Assembly (NCBI GenBank): GCA_965657165.1
Contig: CBFHNG010000071.1
Coordinates: 1 to 5,464 of the forward strand
DNA: 5,464 nt
DNA from: UBA3537 sp965657165
GTDB taxonomy: Bacteria; Bacteroidota; Bacteroidia; Flavobacteriales; Flavobacteriaceae
Direction of reading: 5' to 3'
Below the pieces are notes generated by a model that made no database searches, was not told where the DNA came from, and saw only the letters and a list, made by a program, of their open reading frames with translations. Positions 1 through 5,464 of this stretch are shown in pieces; position 1 is the stretch's first letter, and each line of letters opens with the position of its first letter. The position numbers and the translations under genes are program-made.

Positions 1-217
1 TTGAACAAATAAGAATCCATGCGGTAGCGCCTTTAAAAGGAATATCTGCTTTAATAGCAGAAATAGTGGCTTCACGATCTGTATCATGTCTAAAATCGAG
101 CAGTTCCACTAAAAATATTTTAATGGACGCAAATAGTCCTTTTGCATCGGCCTTTACGGCAGCTTTAGAATCAATAAATTCTTGCTGTTGCTGTTGTGAC
201 TCTTGATTTTGATTCAT
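1..217 (-). CDS. DUF389 family membrane protein, N-terminal fragment (3' end beyond window)
   Basis: This reading frame is open from an ATG at 217 to the left edge and gives 72 residues, so only the start of the protein is present. It begins with a polar, glutamine-rich leader (MNQNQESQQQQQEF). A linker with LLDFRHDTDREATISAIKAD follows, and then FKGATAWILICS, where a hydrophobic segment begins. The DTDREAT...FKGATAWILICS pattern is what I recall from the start of the first membrane helix in DUF389 (TIGR00341-like) proteins of Bacteroidota. These are multi-pass inner-membrane proteins with no established biochemical function. The ATG lies 2 bp after the stop of the guanylyltransferase gene, which suggests co-transcription and perhaps translational coupling. 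No Shine-Dalgarno sequence is visible. The family call is fairly secure from the short conserved block, but the membrane domain itself cannot be checked here. Confidence 0.75.
   Translation of the reverse strand, partial: MNQNQESQQQQQEFIDSKAAVKADAKGLFASIKIFLVELLDFRHDTDREATISAIKADIPFKGATAWILICS
182..196 (-). repeat. Short CAACAG/CAA tandem repeat encoding a glutamine run
   Basis: On the minus strand two and a half copies of the hexamer CAGCAA lie in the cytoplasmic leader of the DUF389 protein and encode most of a five-glutamine run (residues 8-12). The run is in frame and short. It may vary in length between strains, but nothing suggests a switch. Confidence 0.6.
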
Positions 218-219
218 TT

Positions 220-1308
220 CTAAATGTAATTTTCACCAAATGTATCTTTGACATTTTGCCTTAATTGCTTAATGTCTTGTTCTTTACTTTTCGGAAATAT
301 AAGCAAAATTTCATTCTCTTCTACAACTATAAAGTCATTCAAACTATCAATAACTACGATTTTATTAGAATCTGTTTTAATCATATTACCTTTTGAGTCA
401 TTAGATAGAAGTCGTGCATTAACAACTGCATTTTCATTAGATTCATTAGCAATTTTTGTATACAAACTCCCCCAAGTACCAAGGTCATTCCAATCAAAAG
501 TAGCAGCAATTACACAAACATTTTTACTGTGTTCCATAATGGCATAATCTACCGAAATATTTTCTGCCTTTTCATAATTTACACTTACAAATTCATCTTC
601 ATTAGTTGTATTGTAAACTGTATTTCCTGCAGAAAATAAAGCATACATATTGGGTTGAAGAGTTTGGAATGCTTCCAATACAGTTTTCGAGGACCAAATA
701 AAAATACCTGCATTCCATAAAAAATTGCCGGCTTCAAGAAATTTTATGGCTGTTTCATAATTGGGTTTTTCTCTGAAATTTGCAACATCTTTAACGCGAT
801 TTTCTGTTGAAATATCATATTCAATATAGCCATATCCTGTATTTGGAAAAGTTGGTCTAATTCCAAGTGTCATTAAAGCGTTAGAGTCCTGAGCATGATC
901 AAATGCAGCTTTCAAATCATCAGAAAAAGCAACCTCATCTTCTATCCAATGATCGCTAGGGGCAACAACCATCACTGCATTAGGATTTTCTTTATGAATT
1001 TTTAGCGAAGCCATCAAAATACAAGGCGCAGTATTACGCATAGCGGGTTCTGCAATGACCTGATTTTTAGAACATTGAGGCAATTGTTGTAGTACCAAAT
1101 CGGTATAAATACTATTGGTTAGAATTCTAATATTTTCCGATGGAATAAGCTGTTCTAGTCGAGACACCGTTTTTTGTAAAAGCGTTTGACCACTGCCCAA
1201 CATATCATGGAATTGCTTTGGAAAGGCGGTTTTACTTACAGGCCAAAACCGAGAACCAACTCCTCCCGCCATTATGACTGCATAATAGTTTTTATTCATT
1301 TTATTCAT
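220..1308 (-). CDS. manC: Mannose-1-phosphate guanylyltransferase (GDP-mannose pyrophosphorylase)
   Basis: This cytoplasmic enzyme makes GDP-mannose from mannose 1-phosphate and GTP, supplying mannose, fucose and related sugars for polysaccharides and glycoproteins. The 362-residue product has the nucleotidyltransferase (GT-A-like) signature GGVGSRFWPVS...FPKQ at about residues 15-32. It also has EPAMRNTAP at 87-95, the PSDH metal/nucleotide loop at 117-120, NTGYGYIEY at 156-164, FREKP at 178-182, WNAGIF at 198-203, SVDYAIME at 252-259 and WNDLGTW at 273-279. The protein ends shortly after a beta-rich C-terminal part. It lacks the cupin-type phosphomannose isomerase domain of the roughly 470-residue bifunctional enzymes, so it is a monofunctional type. 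The first ATG (1308) overlaps the stop of the upstream sprT-like gene. A second in-frame ATG at 1299 gives MNKNYYAVIMAGG, which looks like the usual family start, so the true length may be 359. The next gene starts 2 bp downstream. Family and activity are confident; the pathway served is not shown by the neighbours. Confidence 0.93.
   Translation of the reverse strand: MNKMNKNYYAVIMAGGVGSRFWPVSKTAFPKQFHDMLGSGQTLLQKTVSRLEQLIPSENIRILTNSIYTDLVLQQLPQCSKNQVIAEPAMRNTAPCILMASLKIHKENPNAVMVVAPSDHWIEDEVAFSDDLKAAFDHAQDSNALMTLGIRPTFPNTGYGYIEYDISTENRVKDVANFREKPNYETAIKFLEAGNFLWNAGIFIWSSKTVLEAFQTLQPNMYALFSAGNTVYNTTNEDEFVSVNYEKAENISVDYAIMEHSKNVCVIAATFDWNDLGTWGSLYTKIANESNENAVVNARLLSNDSKGNMIKTDSNKIVVIDSLNDFIVVEENEILLIFPKSKEQDIKQLRQNVKDTFGENYI
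1291..1308 (-). repeat. Perfect tandem 9-mer duplicating the manC start codon
   Basis: On the minus strand ATGAATAAA occurs twice back to back, at 1308-1300 and 1299-1291. Each copy supplies an in-frame ATG followed by Asn-Lys, so the predicted protein begins MNKMNKNYY. The first copy contains the TAA stop of the upstream gene (1303-1301). It may be a small replication-slippage duplication. It leaves the translation start ambiguous between an overlapping start and a start 1 bp after the upstream stop. Confidence 0.8.
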
Positions 1309-1900
1309 TAATTAATTCAATTTCTGCATTTGGACTAAAAGCGTACAAACGCCCCGACTGAAGCTCTGTTGCCTCATAGCGTGTTCGTCTTTTTTTTCCT
1401 TTTCGAAATAGCTTACCGTTATGAGTTTTAAATTTTGCTCCTTCAACTACTTCAAAGATAAACGTTTTTTCGTTGGGCGGATCAAACTCCATGAGCGACC
1501 TCGACAAAAGCACATCTGAATCGCTGCTTGCTTTGGGGTTTTTAAAATATTGTGCCAAAAATGGTAAGACTTGAGTTGGAAAAATTTCAGGCCTTAAAAA
1601 GGGTAAAGCAAGACGTTGAAACGTTAATTTCCATTCCTTGCCATGGGGTTTAATTTTTGGACCATGCTGCTGATACGCTTCATAGTGTGCAATTTCATGT
1701 AACAAAGTCACCAAAAAACGATAGGGATTAAGATTGGAGTTTATGGTAATTTGATGACGACCATTTTTTAACTTTCTATAATCTCCGTGTCGGGTTTTTC
1801 GCGCTTTTTTGACAACCACTTCCAAGCATTCATCCGAAAGCAATTGAAAAACTTGATCAAATGCAGACTCTGGAATATAGGATTTTATATCTTGATTCAT
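1301..1900 (-). CDS. SprT-like zinc metallopeptidase-fold protein
   Basis: This 199-residue protein carries the zincin motif HEIAH at residues 68-72 inside LVTLLHEIAHYEAYQQHG. A third likely zinc ligand follows at His86 in KPHGKEW. This HExxH plus HGxxW spacing is typical of the SprT/Spartan-like family. N-terminal features also fit the family, including KTRHGDYR at about 35-42 before a beta strand (HQITINSNL). Eukaryotic Spartan (SPRTN) cuts DNA-protein crosslinks; the role of the short bacterial proteins is not settled, so protease activity here is a family-based prediction. The C-terminal part (about 155-199: KFKTHNGKLFRKGKKRRTRY...SGRLYAFSP) resembles the zinc-ribbon region of SprT proteins but has no cysteines; the only cysteine in the protein is Cys25. 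The ATG is 12 bp after the argS stop, and the stop overlaps or abuts the manC start. There is no signal peptide, so a cytoplasmic location is expected. Confidence 0.85.
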   Translation of the reverse strand: MNQDIKSYIPESAFDQVFQLLSDECLEVVVKKARKTRHGDYRKLKNGRHQITINSNLNPYRFLVTLLHEIAHYEAYQQHGPKIKPHGKEWKLTFQRLALPFLRPEIFPTQVLPFLAQYFKNPKASSDSDVLLSRSLMEFDPPNEKTFIFEVVEGAKFKTHNGKLFRKGKKRRTRYEATELQSGRLYAFSPNAEIELINE

Positions 1901-1912
1901 CTGAGATTAGAA

Positions 1913-3688
1913 CTACATACGCTCTGGCACTTGAATACCCAACAAACTAAATGCATTTTTTATGGTTGTTCCAACAGCACTACAAAGTTGAACCCGAAAC
2001 TGCATTAGCGCAACACTTTCAGCACCAAGAATTGAAATATTTTGATAAAAAGAATTGAATTCTTTGACTAAGTCATAAGTATAATTTGCTATGAGGGCTG
2101 GACTATAATTAGCGGCCGCTTGTTGAATTGTATGAGGAAAAAGTTGAAGTTGTTTCAATACATTTTTCTCTTTATCTGATAATTTTATTTCGTGAGAAAT
2201 CAAATTTTCATCTATTGATGCTTTTCTTAAAATGGCCTGAATTCTTGCATAGGTATACTGAACAAAAGGCCCTGTATTTCCCTGAAAGTCTACAGAAGCT
2301 TTGGGGTCAAAAAGGATTGATTTTTTGGGATCAACTTTTAATATAAAATATTTTAAAGCTCCCAAACCAATGGTTGTATATGTTTGATTTTTTTCTTCTT
2401 CAGAATAGCCATCAAGCTTTCCTAATTCTTGAGAAATAAGTTTTGCTGTACTTGTCATTTCAGCAATTAAATCATCGGCATCAACAACAGTTCCTTCTCT
2501 ACTTTTCATTTTACCACTAGGCAAATCAACCATACCATAACTTAAATGATAGAGGTTTTGAGACCATTCAAATCCTAGTTTTTTTAGAATTAGAAAAAGT
2601 ACTTTAAAATGGTAATCTTGCTCATTTCCAACCGTATATACCATCGCAGAAATGTCTGGACAATCCTTTACACGTTGAATAGCTGTTCCAATATCTTGAG
2701 TCATGTAAACCGCTGTTCCATCGGCGCGGAGTACAATTTTTTCATCCAATCCATCCTCCGACAAATCGCACCAAACAGAACCATCTTCTTTTCTAAAAAA
2801 TACGCCTTTTTTTAAACCTTCTTCTATAAAAGATTTACCCAAAAGATAGGTTTCACTTTCGTAATAATAACTATCAAAATCTACGCCTAAGTTTTTATAT
2901 GTAATATCAAAACCGTTGTACACCCATTCGTTCATTGTTTTCCACAATGATACGACTTCTTCATCACCAGCTTCCCATTGTCTCAGCATTTCTTGTGCGT
3001 CCAAAAGTATGGGTGCAATGGCTTTTGCTTCGTCTTTTGCGTGTCCTTTTTTTTCTAATTCTTGAATCTCTTTTTTGTATTCTTTATCAAATTTTACATA
3101 AAAATTTCCAACCAATTTGTCCCCCTTCAAACCCGTAGATTTAGGCGTTTGCCCCTCACCAAAACGCTGCCAAGCTAGCATGCTTTTACAGATATGAATT
3201 CCTCGATCATTTATGATTTGTGTTTTATAAACTTTCTTTCCCGAAGCTTTCAATATTTCGGCAACACTATATCCCAGAAGATTATTTCTAACATGACCCA
3301 AATGCAAAGGTTTATTTGTGTTTGGAGACGAATATTCTACCATTACAGCATCTATTTGACTTGGAGTTACAAAGCCAAATTTTGGATTAGAATGTATTGT
3401 TTTGAATACATCCATAAAATAAGCATCTGAAAGCACCAAATTTAAAAATCCTTTGACTACATTAAAAGAAACCACCTCTTTACTATGCTCTACCAAATAT
3501 GTCCCTAATTGCTCCCCCAACTGAGCTGGATTCATTTTTACAACACGAAGCATTGGAAACGTAACTACTGTAATGTCGCCTTCAAAATCTTTTCGGGTGG
3601 CTTGAAATTCAATATTTTCTAAATCCGATTGATACAATGCATTGAACGCTGTTTTTATATACTGAGAAAGACGACTTTGAAGACTCAT
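1913..3688 (-). CDS. argS: Arginyl-tRNA synthetase (class I)
   Basis: This cytoplasmic enzyme charges tRNA-Arg with arginine using ATP. The 591-residue product is full length for a bacterial ArgS. The order is an N-terminal tRNA-recognition (Add-1-like) domain at about residues 1-90, then the Rossmann catalytic core. The core carries the HIGH-type motif HLGH at 129-132 within SSPNTNKPLHLGHVRNN. It also carries the KMSKS-type loop KMKSREGT at 393-400, a variant usual for many bacterial ArgS proteins. The helical DALR anticodon-binding domain starts around GNTGPFVQYTYARI (470-483) and runs to the C-terminus. The ATG at 3688 gives a normal N-terminus (MSLQSRLSQYIK). A 44-bp gap upstream contains a candidate -7 promoter element, so argS may head its own transcript, with the sprT-like gene 12 bp downstream. 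The frame is intact despite an eight-base A run on the coding strand near residues 212-214. It is the best-supported call in the window. Confidence 0.98.
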   Translation of the reverse strand: MSLQSRLSQYIKTAFNALYQSDLENIEFQATRKDFEGDITVVTFPMLRVVKMNPAQLGEQLGTYLVEHSKEVVSFNVVKGFLNLVLSDAYFMDVFKTIHSNPKFGFVTPSQIDAVMVEYSSPNTNKPLHLGHVRNNLLGYSVAEILKASGKKVYKTQIINDRGIHICKSMLAWQRFGEGQTPKSTGLKGDKLVGNFYVKFDKEYKKEIQELEKKGHAKDEAKAIAPILLDAQEMLRQWEAGDEEVVSLWKTMNEWVYNGFDITYKNLGVDFDSYYYESETYLLGKSFIEEGLKKGVFFRKEDGSVWCDLSEDGLDEKIVLRADGTAVYMTQDIGTAIQRVKDCPDISAMVYTVGNEQDYHFKVLFLILKKLGFEWSQNLYHLSYGMVDLPSGKMKSREGTVVDADDLIAEMTSTAKLISQELGKLDGYSEEEKNQTYTTIGLGALKYFILKVDPKKSILFDPKASVDFQGNTGPFVQYTYARIQAILRKASIDENLISHEIKLSDKEKNVLKQLQLFPHTIQQAAANYSPALIANYTYDLVKEFNSFYQNISILGAESVALMQFRVQLCSAVGTTIKNAFSLLGIQVPERM

Positions 3689-3708
3689 TAAATATTGATT
3701 TTCACAGA

Positions 3709-3716
3709 CAAAGATA
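3709..3716 (-). promoter_or_regulatory. Candidate Bacteroidota -7 promoter element before argS
   Basis: In the 44-bp gap between ctlX and argS the minus strand reads TATCTTTG, an exact match to the Bacteroidota sigma-A -7 consensus TAnnTTTG. It ends 20 bases before the argS ATG, leaving room for a leader of roughly 15 bases. I could not find a good TTG-type -33 element at the usual 17-21 base spacing upstream; that region is rich in A. The position in a short intergenic gap supports it, but the missing -33 box keeps it tentative. Confidence 0.5.
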
Positions 3717-3732
3717 CATTTTTTTGCATCTA

Positions 3733-4677
3733 TTATTTGAGCACTTTTGGCAAAAATATTTCTGCCATCATACAGCGTGCACTACCGCCTCCACAGGCTT
3801 CAATAGTTTGTAATGAGCTAGAAATGATTTTTGTATGTTTTTCTAATTTTGAAAGCTGATCTGCACGTAATGAATCAAAAGCAGATTGACTCATAATTAG
3901 GAAAGGTGTATTGTTTTTACCTAATAGTTGTAGCATATTTCCTGCAAATTGATTGACTTGTTGTTCTGTGATATCTATAATTTCTTTGTTATCTTTTTTA
4001 AGATGAGTTATAACATTTTTGCGTTCTTTTTTATCATCAATTGAATCCAAACAAATCACTGCAAAAGTGCTTCCAATACACATCATAACATTGGTATGAT
4101 AAATTTTTTCCCTCTTTTGATTTACGGTTTGATACGCAGAAAAAATAACAGGAAAGAAATCAAAATCTTCACAAAATTCAATAAAAAGTTGTTCATCTGC
4201 TCTAGGGGAAAGTGCACAATATGCCTTTTGGTACTCTCGATCCAAAATAATACTTCCTGTCCCTTCCAAAAATAGATTTTCTTGCTCGGCTTCGGTATAA
4301 TCTACAACATGCTTTATAGAAAATCCTTTTTGCTCTACGGCCTCAACTACAGATTCTTTCCGTTCGAAGCGTCTATTTTCGGCAAACATAGGATACAAAG
4401 CTATTGTTCCGTTTTGATGAAAAGAAATCCAATTATTGGGGAAAATTGAATCTGGAGTATCAAACTCTTTAGTATCATCTACCACAACTACTTGAATTCC
4501 AGCTGCTTGTAGTTTTTGAACAAATGCATCAAATTCTTCAACTGCCAATGCATTTACTGCAGCAGGCCTTAGATGCCCAATTGTTTTTTGATAATAATTA
4601 TTGACTGCCGTTTGTTCATTCATTCGAAATTGAACAGGCCTAATCATCAAAATAGAGTTCGTGATTTGTTTGTTCAT
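3733..4677 (-). CDS. ctlX: Citrulline utilization hydrolase CtlX-type pentein enzyme
   Basis: This is a member of the guanidino-group-modifying (pentein, DDAH/arginine deiminase-like) superfamily. CtlX proteins are associated with citrulline breakdown to ornithine (the Francisella citrulline ureidase); the activity here is inferred from family resemblance. In the 314-residue form starting at 4677, conserved blocks are RPVQFRMNEQTAVNNYYQ (13-30), DSIFPNNW (76-83), FLEGTGS (136-142, probable catalytic Glu138), YHTNVMM (193-199, probable catalytic His194) and ACGGGSARCMMAEIF (294-308, probable nucleophile Cys302). The expected Glu/His/Cys set is therefore intact. An in-frame ATG 33 bases upstream (4710) would add 11 residues (MFHPAINTLIE) that overlap the previous gene and do not resemble the family start. 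The 4677 ATG sits 2 bp after the upstream stop and gives MNKQITNSILMIRPV, so I prefer it. It follows a related pentein gene, and the pair may convert arginine to ornithine. No signal peptide is seen. Confidence 0.85.
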   Translation of the reverse strand: MNKQITNSILMIRPVQFRMNEQTAVNNYYQKTIGHLRPAAVNALAVEEFDAFVQKLQAAGIQVVVVDDTKEFDTPDSIFPNNWISFHQNGTIALYPMFAENRRFERKESVVEAVEQKGFSIKHVVDYTEAEQENLFLEGTGSIILDREYQKAYCALSPRADEQLFIEFCEDFDFFPVIFSAYQTVNQKREKIYHTNVMMCIGSTFAVICLDSIDDKKERKNVITHLKKDNKEIIDITEQQVNQFAGNMLQLLGKNNTPFLIMSQSAFDSLRADQLSKLEKHTKIISSSLQTIEACGGGSARCMMAEIFLPKVLK

Positions 4678-4679
4678 TT

Positions 4680-5464
4680 CTATGAGCGTATTAATGGCAG
4701 GGTGGAACATCGTAGTAATCCACCTTGTTTTGAAACTTCGGAGTATTTCACTTTTTCAACCTTAAAAGACTGGGCCTCTAGCCATGCATTCAATCTTGTA
4801 AAGTTTTGTTCGGAAATAATCACATTATTTGAAATGGAAAATACATTACAATACATAGCGGCCATCTCTTCTTTTGTAGCTAAAAAAAGATGCTCTTTGC
4901 CAAAAAAGTTTTCTAAAAACATATAATCAGATGCTTTAAGAAACCCCTCTTTGTGAATGAGTGCTTTTCCACGACCTATGGGTTGAAAACAACAATCCAA
5001 GTGAAGTGCATTCTCTTGTGGATTGGTGTTAGATTTTTTTAATTCTAAAGGTTTTACAGTCTTATTTGGGAAAAGTTTTTGAAGTGCTTTAACTGCTTTC
5101 ATGTTTGTTCGTGCAGTTATAAAATCTGGATAATCCTCTCCTGTATAAACCCCAACGAATATATGATCATTACATAAAATCACATCTCCACCCTCTACAT
5201 GACAATCCTCTGGAAGTTCTATAATATGTTCGGGTTGAATTTGATTTAAAATAGCTGACAACGCTGTAAATTCTTGTGCTCTATCCGGTAAAATATTAGA
5301 TTTAATTAATTTATTTTCAATCACAAAAGCAATGTCTCTTGCAAAAATTTGATTACAATTATTGATGACATTAGGCCGGTACACCTCTACTCCATAGGAT
5401 TTAAAAATTTTTTCCAGAGCATCCATTTCACTCATCATATCTTTTTCCAAAGGATAGGTGCCTT
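4680..5464 (-). CDS. Arginine deiminase/DDAH-like amidinohydrolase, 5' end beyond window
   Basis: This is a pentein-fold hydrolase, probably acting on arginine or a related guanidino compound. The frame is open to the right edge and shows 260 residues, beginning GTYPLEKDMM; the first about 40-50 residues of the roughly 300-residue family should lie outside the window. A TTG at 5450 could be taken as a start, but the upstream GTYP codons match family sequence as I remember it, so it is internal. Counting from the first full codon (5462), the motifs are FARD at 40-43, HVEGGD at 88-93 (probable catalytic Glu90), ALHLDCC at 152-158 (probable catalytic His154) and GGLLRCSTLPL near the C-terminus (probable nucleophile Cys252). 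Arginine deiminase, dimethylarginine hydrolase and amidinotransferase activities cannot be separated by eye; these proteins are often labelled simply amidinotransferase. The stop is 2 bp before the preferred ctlX start, implying a shared transcript. The protein is probably cytoplasmic, although its true N-terminus is not visible. Confidence 0.85.
   Translation of the reverse strand, partial: GTYPLEKDMMSEMDALEKIFKSYGVEVYRPNVINNCNQIFARDIAFVIENKLIKSNILPDRAQEFTALSAILNQIQPEHIIELPEDCHVEGGDVILCNDHIFVGVYTGEDYPDFITARTNMKAVKALQKLFPNKTVKPLELKKSNTNPQENALHLDCCFQPIGRGKALIHKEGFLKASDYMFLENFFGKEHLFLATKEEMAAMYCNVFSISNNVIISEQNFTRLNAWLEAQSFKVEKVKYSEVSKQGGLLRCSTLPLIRS

Noticed and set aside
237..244. A TAnnTTTG match (TACATTTG on the minus strand) 19 bases before the DUF389 start
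   Set aside because: It lies inside the last codons of manC, encoding Asp-Thr-Phe-Gly, has no TTG element at suitable spacing, and sits within a gene pair only 2 bp apart. It is most likely chance.
248..547. A 99-codon plus-strand open frame
   Set aside because: It lies wholly within manC on the opposite strand, and its product has no recognisable motif. It is a shadow of the real gene.
3047..3054. An eight-base homopolymer in argS as a possible frameshift or phase-variation tract
   Set aside because: The argS frame is intact through it, the protein is essential, and runs of this length are common in AT-rich lysine codons.
1787..3430. Several plus-strand open frames of 67-78 codons across the argS and sprT-like region
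   Set aside because: All are antisense to well-supported coding sequence, low in complexity or hydrophobic by chance, and without family resemblance.
1913..3688. The KMKSR sequence in ArgS as a defective KMSKS motif
   Set aside because: Many bacterial arginyl-tRNA synthetases carry a degenerate KMSKS loop, and all other motifs are intact, so this is normal variation.
4573..4926. A 117-codon plus-strand open frame spanning the ctlX/pentein junction
   Set aside because: It is antisense to two genes with intact catalytic motifs. Its translation shows no domain and its ends match no gene boundary.

Overview
The window looks like chromosomal housekeeping and metabolic DNA from a member of the Bacteroidota, most likely the Flavobacteriia. 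The evidence is the AT-rich composition, the absence of Shine-Dalgarno-like sequences before the starts, an exact TAnnTTTG-type -7 element before argS, and protein sequences that read like flavobacterial versions of their families. That placement is inferred from recalled family patterns, not from a search.

All six genes lie on the minus strand and are tightly packed, so transcription runs from high to low coordinates. In that order they are: (1) an arginine-deiminase/DDAH-like pentein hydrolase, cut at its 5' end by the window edge; (2) a second pentein hydrolase of the CtlX (citrulline utilization) family; (3) arginyl-tRNA synthetase (argS); (4) a SprT-like zinc metalloprotease-fold protein; (5) a stand-alone mannose-1-phosphate guanylyltransferase; (6) the N-terminus of a DUF389 membrane protein that runs off the left edge.

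Genes 1 and 2 are separated by 2 bp and plausibly act in sequence on arginine (arginine to citrulline, citrulline to ornithine). A 44-bp gap with a candidate promoter precedes argS. From argS onward the gaps are 12 bp, a short overlap or 1 bp, and 2 bp, which suggests one argS-sprT-manC-DUF389 transcription unit, possibly fed also by read-through from the pentein pair. The four products of that unit have no obvious shared pathway: translation, a predicted protease, GDP-mannose supply for glycans, and a membrane protein of unknown role.

The longest non-coding stretch is 44 bp. I see no RNA genes, mobile elements, CRISPR arrays, inverted-repeat terminators or signs of horizontal transfer. I found no convincing previously undescribed system. 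The observations most worth checking are the tandem pair of pentein enzymes, the loss of zinc-ribbon cysteines in the SprT-like protein, and several start-site questions.
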